Source of the DNA: CAZIVP01 sp964542915
Lineage (GTDB): Bacteria > Calditrichota > Calditrichia > Calditrichales > Calditrichaceae
NCBI GenBank assembly: GCA_964542915.1
Contig: CAZIVP010000009.1
Location: forward strand, 91,873 to 155,872
Direction: 5' to 3'
DNA length: 64,000 nucleotides
Part shown: positions 26,057 through 34,514 of the stretch, piece by piece
Layout of the letters: each line of letters starts with the position of its first letter
Position numbering within the stretch: the first letter of the stretch is position 1
Translations under genes and position numbers: made by a program
The notes under the pieces: model-generated
The model's input: the letters and a program-made list of their open reading frames with translations, nothing else
Databases searched by the model: none
What the model was told of the DNA's origin: nothing

Positions 26057-28102
26057 TCATCTCGAATAGATCATTTTGCCGGTTGCATTGAAAGATGTGT
26101 TGCCACTGGTGCTGCGGGCCTTAAGCCGGTAAAAATAAATTCCGGAAGCTTTGTCCTGCGGCTGCCATCTGATTGTGTGCGTCCCGGTTTCTTTTTTACC
26201 GTTAACCAGGGTTGCAACGATTTGCCCCGTAATATCGAAAACGGACAGACGTACGCGGCTTCTTTCGGGTAAATCAAAACGAAAGGTCGTGCTTGGATTA
26301 AATGGATTCGGATAATTGGAATACAGTTTAAAGGATTCAGGCGCCGGATTCTGGCTAATCTCTATTGAACTGGGCTGGTCCACGGGGGCGGCTTCCGAAA
26401 ACTCAGATGTATTGCCATTGGCATCAGTGGCTGTTGCGGTGATGTATTGGTTACTCAAGCCGCTATGCAATGGGATGGAAAAATTACCGTTTGCATCCGG
26501 ATTGCCTGAGGCTTCATAGATGTGGCCCTCCCCGTAACCGGATGCATCAGCGCTGTCATTACTAAACAATTCGATGATAACGGTTTCCGGATTTTGGGTA
26601 TCGATGGTTCCGGTTATAACGGTTTCTTCACCGTTGTCGACAGCGCTTTCGATCACCGGAAAATTTTGTACCTGATTGGCGCCTGTGTCTGTATCTCCTT
26701 CGTCATTAGGCGTTACGCTATTGGGGTACGTTTCGGTTGAGGGGTCGTCGTTCAGATCGATGCCCAGTTCCTCGTTGGCATAGATTGCATTGGCGCTAAG
26801 TTGAATGCCGGTCGGTCCTGCGTCGACGCCGCCGCCTTTTTCGATAGCGACGCCGTCCATAGCGTTAAAAGCGATGGTATTGGCCTCGCCAATGCCCGTA
26901 CCTCCAATCAGAATGTCGTGGACGTATGTGCTGAGATCGGCTTCCACCCGGATGCCAATTTGATTGGGAATAGCGTCGGTGCCGCTGGCATCGGTGCCGA
27001 TTAAATTCCCCTGAATGGTAATATCATGCGTTTCTTGCCCTCCGCGAATCATGATGCCGCGGGTACGGCCGTTGAGAACCTGCGAATTATAGTTGTGCCC
27101 GGATATAACGTTATCTTTGATTGTGTGAAAGGAGCCGGTGATTTCTACGCCGTGTGCGATATTGCCCAGAGCGGAAGCGCCGCTTTCATCGACGCCAATA
27201 TAGTTGCCTTGCAATGTATTATGGGTTCCCTCGATGAAGACATTGGCGCCGTCGGGTATGTTTTCATCCACATGCCCGTTATCGCCGATGATGTTGCGTT
27301 CGGCTTCTGTCGGACCGCCGATCACATTATAGGAATTATCAGGTTCGATATGAATTCCATAGGTTTGACTACCGGTGAGATCGTTGCCGATTATCTGATT
27401 TTCGTTGGCTTCGGGCCCCACGATCCATATTCCATTGCCGCTGCTGCTGAGATGGTTGGTTTCTCCCGACTCTGTGCTGCCGATGACGTTATTGCTTCCG
27501 GTAATATATACAGCGGCACTGTTGCCCTGATTTAAATTGCAGTTTTTGATCGCGTTTCGGTGGCCGTCGATGCGAATGCTATAACGAAAGAGACTTAATC
27601 CCTGCAGCCCGAGGACCGTATTATCGTTAGCATTGATCTCAATTCCGTTTATGTTGGCAAAGGGGGCTGTTGTACGAATGTGGATTTCGTGTCCACTGGG
27701 ATTGGTATCGCCTGTAAAATCGGTTTGTGTGGTACCATCAATGGTGGTGGAGTCGTCGTTCAAAAAGATACCCGGCGTATTTTCAATATAGATGACAAAC
27801 ATGCCGTCAAAGCCGGAGGGACTGTAATTGGGATCGCTGGTCGGAATATTGAAAGCGGTAAACTGAGGGCCGCTTGTATTATTCGCGGCGGTAACAGCTT
27901 CGCGTAGCGTCAGTAAACCATCGGGACCCGGCAAATCGTCCACTTGTTGATCACCGCCGAAATCTTCGCTGTCTTCCGTGCTATTGACAATGATGGTGTC
28001 TTGTGCGGCGTATGCTTTGGATGCGGTTACTGAAATGCTTAATAATAATGAAAAAAATAAAAAAAGGATGTGATGTTGTTTATAAGATATGGTGTCTCCC
28101 AT
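26057..28102 (-). CDS. Secreted parallel beta-helix protein with type IX-style sorting domain
   Basis: From the ATG at 28102 (GGGGG eight bases upstream) the protein has 681 residues. It has a signal peptide (FLFFSLLLSISVTASKAYAA), a start domain common in right-handed beta-helix proteins (TLREAVTAANNT), many PbH1 coils (NTVLGLQGL, NQIIGNDLTG, HNTLQGNYIG), an Ig-like segment, and a C-terminal sorting domain (NYPNPFNPSTTFRFDLP, ending SGIYFYRLKA). That tail is typical of cargo of the type IX or a related secretion route in FCB bacteria. It is likely a surface adhesin or polysaccharide-binding protein. Confidence 0.88.
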   Translation of the reverse strand: MGDTISYKQHHILFLFFSLLLSISVTASKAYAAQDTIIVNSTEDSEDFGGDQQVDDLPGPDGLLTLREAVTAANNTSGPQFTAFNIPTSDPNYSPSGFDGMFVIYIENTPGIFLNDDSTTIDGTTQTDFTGDTNPSGHEIHIRTTAPFANINGIEINANDNTVLGLQGLSLFRYSIRIDGHRNAIKNCNLNQGNSAAVYITGSNNVIGSTESGETNHLSSSGNGIWIVGPEANENQIIGNDLTGSQTYGIHIEPDNSYNVIGGPTEAERNIIGDNGHVDENIPDGANVFIEGTHNTLQGNYIGVDESGASALGNIAHGVEITGSFHTIKDNVISGHNYNSQVLNGRTRGIMIRGGQETHDITIQGNLIGTDASGTDAIPNQIGIRVEADLSTYVHDILIGGTGIGEANTIAFNAMDGVAIEKGGGVDAGPTGIQLSANAIYANEELGIDLNDDPSTETYPNSVTPNDEGDTDTGANQVQNFPVIESAVDNGEETVITGTIDTQNPETVIIELFSNDSADASGYGEGHIYEASGNPDANGNFSIPLHSGLSNQYITATATDANGNTSEFSEAAPVDQPSSIEISQNPAPESFKLYSNYPNPFNPSTTFRFDLPERSRVRLSVFDITGQIVATLVNGKKETGTHTIRWQPQDKASGIYFYRLKARSTSGNTSFNATGKMIYSR

Positions 28103-28424
28103 AATAACATCCCCCGTAAACGATAAATTCACCTTAAAATGACTATTAAAACAGAATAGGAGTAACTAAAATTTCATGACAAAAAAAGTCAACGTAAACT
28201 TCAAGTACGACCTACCTTGTGTTCAATGAGAAATCGCTAATGCTCTTACCCTCTGTTGGAGGAAGGCGTATAGTTACTGTTGGTGTGATTGTGCCGCGTA
28301 TCTCTATAAGAAAGTTTATTTAATCATAGGTGTTGAATCATAATAATGCCATTTTCGTAATAGTTTTTTGAATAAAAACCGTTTTTAGGTGTATTTATAA
28401 GTAGCATATCAGAAGAGACGGAAG
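28103..28424. other. Divergent intergenic region
   Basis: This AT-rich gap of 322 bases separates the divergently transcribed beta-helix gene and the ECF sigma operon, so it should hold both promoters. I see no convincing consensus promoter, repeat or RNA gene. Confidence 0.5.
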
Positions 28425-28976
28425 ATGGAAGACGAAAAGGAAGTGATCGCCGCATGTAAGTCCGGCGATGTGAACAGCTATCGTTATCTGGTGGAAAAAT
28501 ACAAAAAACGCGCTTATTACAATGCACTTACATTTACCTATAATCGGGACGATGCATTGGAGCTTTCGCAGGAGGCCTTTTATAGAGCATATCGGGCGCT
28601 GCACACGTTTCACACGGAAGGGGATTTTTACAGTTGGTTTTATCGAATCCTTCGCAACGTCTGTCTGAACTTTATACGGCAAAAGAAAAGGAAGGCGGGC
28701 CGGTCAAGCTCTCTTTATGACGGCGGGTATGGAACGAATGAGGAGAGTCCCGATCAAATTTTAGAAAAAAATGAAAATAATCGTCTGTTATGGAAGGCCA
28801 TAAATGAGCTCAAGGACGAACAAAGGGAAATTATCTTATTAAAGGAATTCGATGGCTGCAGCTATAAACAAATTGCCGAAAGGTTGGATATTCCGATTGG
28901 CAGCGTCATGTCGCGCTTGTATTATGCGCGCAAAAGGTTGTTAACGATAATGGAAGGGTTTTATGACGAAGCATAA
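28425..28976 (+). CDS. ECF RNA polymerase sigma factor
   Basis: The 183-residue sigma factor has region 2 (YNRDDALELSQEAFYRAYRALHTF, with SWFYRILRNVCLNFIR) and region 4 (LKDEQREIILLKEFDGCSYKQIAERLDIPIGSVMSRLYYARKRL). It lacks region 3, as expected for the ECF group. It overlaps the zinc-finger protein gene by 14 bases, which identifies the latter as its likely anti-sigma factor. Confidence 0.93.
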   Translation: MEDEKEVIAACKSGDVNSYRYLVEKYKKRAYYNALTFTYNRDDALELSQEAFYRAYRALHTFHTEGDFYSWFYRILRNVCLNFIRQKKRKAGRSSSLYDGGYGTNEESPDQILEKNENNRLLWKAINELKDEQREIILLKEFDGCSYKQIAERLDIPIGSVMSRLYYARKRLLTIMEGFYDEA

Positions 28977-29424
28977 TCTTTCCTGTGAGGAAGCGAAAAT
29001 TTTGATTATGGGCCATCTTGACGGGGAACTTGATGAATCGCAGGCTTCCTTGCTGGATAAACATATACAACTCTGCAATGCCTGTCTCAAACGTTGGCGG
29101 GCGTTTGTTAAACTAAAAGAAAGGACGGGTGCGATGACATTTAAAGCCTTGCCAGATATGTACTGGGATGGCTATTGGGGTAACGTTTATAACCGCATTG
29201 AGAGAGGACTTGGCTGGATTCTGACTTCGATTGGAGCCATTCTGTTATTGGGCTATGCATTTTATGAAGCCCTGCAATCCTTTTTCAACGATCCTTCAAC
29301 GCCCTTCATCTTAAAAGTCGCGGTCGCTTTGCTCGGCGTCGGTCTAATCGTGCTTTTTATCTCGGTTGTCAGAGAAAAGTTAATGGTTCGTAAAGTGGAT
29401 AAATACAGGAGCGTAAAACGATGA
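28963..29424 (+). CDS. Zinc-finger anti-sigma factor
   Basis: The 153-residue protein has an N-terminal zf-HC2 motif (H34-x3-C38-x2-C41, in DKHIQLCNACLKRW) and two membrane helices (ILTSIGAILLLGYAFYEAL; FILKVAVALLGVGLIVLFIS). It would hold the ECF sigma factor at the membrane until a signal releases it, as in the ZAS family. It overlaps both neighbours (14 bases upstream, 4 downstream). Confidence 0.85.
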   Translation: MTKHNLSCEEAKILIMGHLDGELDESQASLLDKHIQLCNACLKRWRAFVKLKERTGAMTFKALPDMYWDGYWGNVYNRIERGLGWILTSIGAILLLGYAFYEALQSFFNDPSTPFILKVAVALLGVGLIVLFISVVREKLMVRKVDKYRSVKR

Positions 29425-29735
29425 TGGTAACAACCACACCGCAAGTAGCGGGAAAAGAGATCAAAGAAACATTTGGCGTCGTACGCGGAAATACCATCCG
29501 CGCCAGGCATCTCGGAAGGGATATTGTCGCCGCCTTTAAGAATTTGGTGGGTGGCGAGATCGAAGATTACACAAAGCTGATGGGCGAAGCGCGCGAACAA
29601 TCTATTGATCGCATGAAAGAAGAAGCTCAAAAACTGGGCGCCAATGCCATCGTGCAGGCGCGTTTTTCCACCTCCTATTTGATGGGCGGCGCCGCCGAAA
29701 TTTTAGTTTACGGAACGGCGGTGCGCGTTGAATAA
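29421..29735 (+). CDS. YbjQ/UPF0145 family protein
   Basis: The 104-residue protein matches the YbjQ (UPF0145, heavy-metal-binding-like) family: VVRGNTIRARHLGRDIVA, AREQSIDRMKEEAQKLGANAIVQARF, GTAVRVE. These pentameric proteins have unknown function. Co-transcription with a sigma/anti-sigma pair suggests that it takes part in sensing or is an autoregulated target. Confidence 0.88.
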   Translation: MMVTTTPQVAGKEIKETFGVVRGNTIRARHLGRDIVAAFKNLVGGEIEDYTKLMGEAREQSIDRMKEEAQKLGANAIVQARFSTSYLMGGAAEILVYGTAVRVE

Positions 29736-29761
29736 CAGCCGCATCCAATAAGAAAACATCG

Positions 29762-29786
29762 AAAGGGCTTGCTCAGCAAGCCCTTT
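29762..29786 (+). terminator. Hairpin after the sigma operon
   Basis: A perfect 11-bp stem (AAAGGGCTTGC / GCAAGCCCTTT) with a 3-base loop lies 26 bases past ybjQ. The GC-rich stem is terminator-like but the tail is only TATC, so termination may be partial or assisted. Confidence 0.6.
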
Positions 29787-30180
29787 ATCAGCTGGAACGG
29801 AGTGATCCGAAATACCCATAATCGTCGCGAATCGCACGCGTTTAGTTTGAATGTATTTTACCTTAACGGTCTATGGTTAGAAGTTGTAAACAGGACTACG
29901 GAAAATGCGAATTCCGACGTACAAAATTTCATATATTATCTTGTAAAACATAACAATCACGAGTGGCTGAAAAAGATGTCCATTCCCCTAGTGTGTTTTG
30001 TGCTATTCGTGTGAAAGCAGTGCACGTTTTCAAAAAATGTTGCCGGTTTGTGGGACTGGTATTTTATATGACGACCATCCAGAGCTGTCATGTGATAAAT
30101 ATCTTGCTCTATCATTCACAAAACCCTAAATTCAGCCGAATTTGAGTATTGGGTCTATATACACACGTTTAGGAGGCTCT
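29787..30180. other. Non-coding gap
   Basis: Nearly 400 AT-rich bases with two short open frames that have no ribosome site and no family-like content. I see no RNA gene or repeat. The promoter of the tandem GNAT gene should lie here. Confidence 0.5.
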
Positions 30181-31086
30181 GTGGTTAACATAACCCGTTT
30201 TCAGGACAGGGAGTTTATTTCCGTACTTGAGCTTTGTAATGAAAGCATGGCATTCGACCAATTAAATGAATTACTTCTGCGTGAAAAGATCTACGAAGAC
30301 CCCGATTACGATCCTGCCTTAATATTTACAGCCAAAGATGCGGATGTGCCCAAGGGATTTATGATGGGGATCATTCGTAAGATAAGAGGCGAGACAATCG
30401 GTTATATCAAGCTGATGGCCGTTAAACCTTCAGAGAGACGCAAGGGTATCGCCAGTGCAATGTACCGGCAATTAGAAACGCTATTTTTAGAGCAGAGTGT
30501 TCAAAAAGTTCGCATATACGATGCGCCGTTTAATTACTTTTTGCCCGGTATCGATCCGCGCTACACGCCCGCCGTTTCGTTTGCAGAAAAGCTCGGTTTT
30601 AAGCGCTTTGCGGATACCAGTAATATGACCGTTTCTTTACAAAACCAGGATTTCTCCACGAAACGACAGGAAGAAAAACTCGGAGAGGAAGGTATTCAAA
30701 TAATGAGGGCAGACAGGCATGAATCGGAAGAAATAATGGGCTTTATTGATCAGTATTTTCCGTTATGGCGTACAGAGGTATCGAATGCCTTTCGATCGCA
30801 TCCGATTAGTTTACACATTGCACGTCTGAATGGCGTAGTGCGGGCTTTTTCAGCGCACAACGGGAATAATTTCGAAACCGGATGGTTCGGCCCAATGGGA
30901 ACCCATCCGGATTTACGCGGGAAGGGCATGGGCAGCATTCTACTTAAACGTTGTCTGCAGGATATGAAAGATTGGGGCCTGGCAAAATCAATTATTCCGT
31001 GGGTGGGCCCCATCCCGTTTTATTCCCATTATGTCAACGCAGTCGTGGATCGGGTATTTTGGCGTTATGAAAAAGTGCTGGAATAA
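30181..31086 (+). CDS. Tandem GNAT acetyltransferase
   Basis: The protein has 301 residues from the GTG at 30181, which follows AGGAGG at 30171-30176; the TTG at 30142 has no ribosome site. Two GNAT domains are visible: the first with KLMAVKPSERRKGIASAMYR and the second with GPMGTHPDLRGKGMGSILLKR. The double-domain layout resembles mycothiol-synthase-like proteins, but the substrate is unknown. The second copy has the better-kept acetyl-CoA loop (RGKGMG). Confidence 0.82.
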   Translation: MVNITRFQDREFISVLELCNESMAFDQLNELLLREKIYEDPDYDPALIFTAKDADVPKGFMMGIIRKIRGETIGYIKLMAVKPSERRKGIASAMYRQLETLFLEQSVQKVRIYDAPFNYFLPGIDPRYTPAVSFAEKLGFKRFADTSNMTVSLQNQDFSTKRQEEKLGEEGIQIMRADRHESEEIMGFIDQYFPLWRTEVSNAFRSHPISLHIARLNGVVRAFSAHNGNNFETGWFGPMGTHPDLRGKGMGSILLKRCLQDMKDWGLAKSIIPWVGPIPFYSHYVNAVVDRVFWRYEKVLE

Positions 31087-31374
31087 GTTAAATATACCTT
31101 GCCAGTGGAAGAAATAAAATCGAGTTAAGATTGGCAAATGAACGGGAATAAATATGGCATAATACTCAATTTTTTATTAAATTATAAGTTATCCGAATTA
31201 GATTTATAATGGGACAGGGAGATAAAAAGACACTTGAAAACGGATATCTTTTATAAGATCAGGGAAGTAAGCAACGTGTCTTCACAAACGAATCCCGCTT
31301 CAGACGTGTATTTAAAATATCCACAAACTTTTCTAACCCGGTTGTATAATACATTATTCGAGTAAGGTAAAGGT

Positions 31375-32547
31375 ATGGCGAGAGCTATCGTCATTATTTT
31401 AGATGGAGTCGGAATTGGGGAGTTGCCGGATGCAGATCAATTCAATGACCGCGGAAGCCATACATTGGGCAATTTAGCAAAAGCCGTTGGCGGCCTGGAT
31501 TTACCAAACATGGAATCCCTGGGACTTGCCAAGATTGAGCCTTTGGAGGGCATGCGCGGCGATATAAGTGCGTTAGCGAATTACGGCAAGATGGCCGAAG
31601 TTTCCGCCGGTAAGGATTCCACGACAGGCCACTGGGAATTGGCGGGCCTTGTTTCGAGTAAGCCCTTTCCTACCTACCCCGACGGTTTCCCGAAAGAAAT
31701 CCTCGACGAATTTAAACGATTGACAGGTTATGATGTTTTGGGTAACAAACCGGCTTCCGGCACGGAAATTATCAAAGAGCTGGGTCAAGAACATCGAAAG
31801 ACGGGGAAGCCTATCGTATACACATCTGCAGACTCGGTTTTCCAGATTGCGGCTCATGAAGAGATTATTCCATTAGAACAGTTATACGAATTATGCCAGA
31901 TTGCCCGAAATATGTTAAAGGGAAAACACGCTGTTGCGCGGGTGATTGCAAGACCTTTTGTCGGAGATCAGCCCGATAATTTTACGAGAACCCAATATCG
32001 TAAGGATTATTCGCTTGAACCAAATGGCGCTACATTGCATCAAAATTTAAAAGATGCCGGCATCAAAACCGTCGGCATCGGTAAAGTAAACGATCTTTAT
32101 GCGCTCAAAGGGATCGAAGAGAGCGTCTATACCAAAACCAATGCCGAGGGAATGGAAGCGATTCTGAAGGCGCTCGATCATTATCAGGATGGTTTTATTA
32201 TGGTGAATCTGGTAGATTTCGACATGCTTTGGGGGCATCGTAACAATCCGGAAGGATTTTACAAGGGTTTAAAAGAATTTGATGCCTGGCTGCCTGCTTT
32301 TATGGAAAAGCTTGCTGAAACCGATCTCGTTATCATTACCGCCGATCACGGCAATGATCCAACGACGCCGAGTACAGATCATTCACGGGAGTATGTACCC
32401 GTACTGGCGTTCGGGAAGCCATACGAACAGAACGTTAATCTTGGTGTGCGGGAAACTTTTGCGGATATGCAGGCGACGCTCGCCGAGTATTTTGGTATAA
32501 GCAATACCGGCAAAGGAACAAGTTTCCTGGCACAAATTATAAAATAG
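31375..32547 (+). CDS. deoB: Phosphopentomutase
   Basis: The 390-residue enzyme of the alkaline phosphatase superfamily interconverts ribose- or deoxyribose-1-phosphate and the 5-phosphate in nucleoside salvage. Visible are the first metal aspartate (IILDGVGIGELPDA), the phosphothreonine region DSTTGHWELAG, VNLVDFDMLWGHRNN and ITADHGNDPTTPSTDHSREYVP. A TATAAT hexamer at 31345-31350 might be its -10 element, without a good -35. The microcompartment-type genes follow within 15 bases. Confidence 0.95.
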   Translation: MARAIVIILDGVGIGELPDADQFNDRGSHTLGNLAKAVGGLDLPNMESLGLAKIEPLEGMRGDISALANYGKMAEVSAGKDSTTGHWELAGLVSSKPFPTYPDGFPKEILDEFKRLTGYDVLGNKPASGTEIIKELGQEHRKTGKPIVYTSADSVFQIAAHEEIIPLEQLYELCQIARNMLKGKHAVARVIARPFVGDQPDNFTRTQYRKDYSLEPNGATLHQNLKDAGIKTVGIGKVNDLYALKGIEESVYTKTNAEGMEAILKALDHYQDGFIMVNLVDFDMLWGHRNNPEGFYKGLKEFDAWLPAFMEKLAETDLVIITADHGNDPTTPSTDHSREYVPVLAFGKPYEQNVNLGVRETFADMQATLAEYFGISNTGKGTSFLAQIIK

Positions 32548-32561
32548 CGTAGGGGTAATAA

Positions 32562-32852
32562 TTGGTTCTGGGTAAGGTCGTCGGAACCGTGTGGGCAACC
32601 CGCAAAGACGAGAAACTGGTCGGTATGAAACTCTTAATTGTGCGGCACGTCCACATGGATTTTACTTTGAAATCCAGCTATGTGGTTGCCGTGGATAGTG
32701 TGGGTGCCGGTATCGGCGAAATTGTTTTGGTAACCAGCGGAAGTTCCGCCCGGCAGTCGGCGTTAACGCAGGGGAAACCGGTAGACGCTGTTATATCGGC
32801 GATTATCGATAAATTGGATTTATCCGGAGATGAACAGAATGAATCTGGGTAA
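32562..32852 (+). CDS. EutN/CcmL-family vertex protein, copy 1
   Basis: The 96-residue member of the EutN/CcmL (BMC-P) family, whose pentamers cap the vertices of bacterial microcompartments, shows GKVVGTVWATRKDEKLVGMK and the signature VVAVDSVGAGIGEIVLVTSGSSARQ. It starts with TTG at 32562 behind AGGGGT. It overlaps copy 2 by 14 bases. No BMC-H or BMC-T shell gene lies anywhere in the window, which is unusual. Confidence 0.88.
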   Translation: MVLGKVVGTVWATRKDEKLVGMKLLIVRHVHMDFTLKSSYVVAVDSVGAGIGEIVLVTSGSSARQSALTQGKPVDAVISAIIDKLDLSGDEQNESG

Positions 32853-33108
32853 AATTGTGGGATCCATCTGGGCCACACAGAAAGATGCAAATCTGGAAGG
32901 ATTGCGAATGCAAATTGTGCAACCGGTGAATGTGGAAAAGAAAGCATTAGGCATGCCTCTGATTGCGGTTGATACGGTGGGCGCCGGTATCGGTGAATTC
33001 ATCTATTATGTAACCGCTTATGAAGCTGTCATCCCTTTGATGAAAAAACCGGCCCTTGCCGATGCTTCGATAGTCGGTATTGTAGATAAAATCGAACTTA
33101 AAGTCTAA
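32839..33108 (+). CDS. EutN/CcmL-family vertex protein, copy 2
   Basis: From the ATG at 32839 (GGAG nine bases upstream; ATG 32830 overlaps that site) the protein has 89 residues with the same fold: GKIVGSIWATQKDANLEGLR and IAVDTVGAGIGEFIYYVTAYEA, ending GIVDKIEL. The serine-alanine-arginine loop of copy 1 (GSSARQ) is replaced by AYEAVIP, so the two copies have diverged and could form a mixed pentamer. The coiled-coil gene starts 4 bases after its stop. Confidence 0.88.
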   Translation: MNLGKIVGSIWATQKDANLEGLRMQIVQPVNVEKKALGMPLIAVDTVGAGIGEFIYYVTAYEAVIPLMKKPALADASIVGIVDKIELKV

Positions 33109-33112
33109 AACG

Positions 33113-33427
33113 ATGAGTTTGTGGAAATACATAAAAAAAAGCTTAAGAGACGGTTTACAGACCGCCAGCGAGATTACCACTGAGTATACCAAAGCCGGCA
33201 GGCTTAAAATCGACGTTGTCGGCGTAAAAAAAGAAATCGAAGAAAAATTTATTGAACTTGGAGGCCGTCTTTATCATTCAATTGTCAAACATAAGAAGTA
33301 TGATGTGAAAGACGATAAACAGATGATGCAAATCATCGAACAAATTAAGGAATTGGAAGAAGAACTGGCGGTTTTACAGGAGCAATTAAAAAAAGTACGG
33401 GACAAAGAAGATATAGAACCGGAATGA
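33113..33427 (+). CDS. Small coiled-coil protein of unknown function
   Basis: The 104-residue protein has no recognised family. It has an amphipathic N-terminus (MSLWKYIKKSLRDGLQTASE), a central segment (IDVVGVKKEIEEKFIELGGR) and a C-terminal heptad coiled coil (MMQIIEQIKELEEELAVLQE). It is tightly linked to the EutN pair, so an encapsulation or adaptor role is possible but speculative. Confidence 0.7.
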   Translation: MSLWKYIKKSLRDGLQTASEITTEYTKAGRLKIDVVGVKKEIEEKFIELGGRLYHSIVKHKKYDVKDDKQMMQIIEQIKELEEELAVLQEQLKKVRDKEDIEPE

Positions 33428-33513
33428 GAAATATTGAACATAGGTTAAACGTTGTTTACATGTGCAATTATGATAATAAAAGGCTAACTATATATTTTTA
33501 ATAACTTAGGTAA

Positions 33514-33529
33514 GGTTTAACGTTAAACC
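33514..33529 (+). promoter_or_regulatory. Perfect 16-bp palindrome before the sigma factor gene
   Basis: GGTTTAACGTTAAACC is a perfect palindrome 11 bases upstream of the ribosome site of the sigma gene. A related imperfect copy (GGTTAAACGTTGTTTAC) lies at about 33443-33459, so the gap 33428-33551 holds two similar symmetric sites. They look like paired operator half-sites. No regulator can be named. Confidence 0.4.
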
Positions 33530-33551
33530 CTAAAATTATAGAGGTGGTTTG

Positions 33552-34397
33552 GTGAGTGATTTTTTCATTAGCAAGAATCAATCGTTGGAAAATTATTTAC
33601 GTGAAATCGGTGAAGTAAAACTCCTCACACCGGAAGAGGAGATCGAATTAGCAAAACGGATTAAACAGAATGACCAGGAAGCGTTAAAGCGATTGGTTAG
33701 CGCCAATTTACGTTTTGTTGTAAGTGTTGCCAAATCGTACCAAAACTACGGTTTGTCGTTAGAAGATTTGATTAATGAAGGCAATTTAGGCCTGATGAAA
33801 GCCGCTTATCGCTTTGACGAGACCCGCGGTTTTAAATTTATTTCGTATGCTGTATGGTGGATTAAACAATCCATCTTGCAAGCTATAGCCGAACAGTCGC
33901 GATTGGTCCGCTTACCTTTAAACCGGGTCGGCACTTTGACCAAAATTGGCAAAGTCTATAGTATGTTGGAGCAGGAATATGAACGCGAGCCCACTGCTGA
34001 GGAAATTGCCAACGTGCTCGAAGTTGACAGCGGCGATATTACCGATACTATTAAAATGGCAACCCGTTCGGTATCCATGGATTCGCCGTTGCAAAAAAAC
34101 AGCGACAGCCGTCTTATTGATATCATACAAAATCAGCAGGACCCGGAGCCCGATTCCGAAGTGATGGGAGAATCTTTGAAAGAAGAGGTGAATCATATTC
34201 TTTCAACGCTTACGCAGCGTGAATCGCGTATCCTTAAATTGTATTTTGGTTTGGATGGTGAAAAACCCCATACACTGGAAGAAATCGGAGTCAAATTCAA
34301 GCTAACCCGTGAACGCGTAAGACAAATCAAGGAAAAGGCATTACGGCGCTTACGCCATAGTTCCCGGAGCAAAGTTCTGCGTTATTATCTGGGATGA
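33552..34397 (+). CDS. rpoD: Primary-type RNA polymerase sigma-70 factor
   Basis: The 281-residue RpoD/SigA-type sigma factor begins at region 1.2 ([26 protein letters not shown]) and has region 2 ([45 protein letters not shown]), region 3 and region 4 ([18 protein letters not shown]). Region 1.1 and the large insert are missing, as in the primary sigma of Bacteroidota and relatives. GTG 33552 is chosen over TTG 33549 for its spacing to GAGGTGG. It may be the housekeeping sigma or a close paralogue. Confidence 0.9.
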   Translation: MSDFFISKNQSLENYLREIGEVKLLTPEEEIELAKRIKQNDQEALKRLVSANLRFVVSVAKSYQNYGLSLEDLINEGNLGLMKAAYRFDETRGFKFISYAVWWIKQSILQAIAEQSRLVRLPLNRVGTLTKIGKVYSMLEQEYEREPTAEEIANVLEVDSGDITDTIKMATRSVSMDSPLQKNSDSRLIDIIQNQQDPEPDSEVMGESLKEEVNHILSTLTQRESRILKLYFGLDGEKPHTLEEIGVKFKLTRERVRQIKEKALRRLRHSSRSKVLRYYLG

Positions 34398-34514
34398 TCG
34401 ATTAAATTTAAAAAATTCTTAATGTTAACTTGAATTTGTGAAATAAAGACCATATATTTTGATGTGAATCACAATTACATCAAAATTTAATCAAGAAGGA
34501 ATAAGGTCTGCGTA

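Noticed and set aside
29769..30145. Two short overlapping open frames after ybjQ
   Set aside because: No ribosome sites and no family-like motifs; they lie in AT-rich non-coding DNA.
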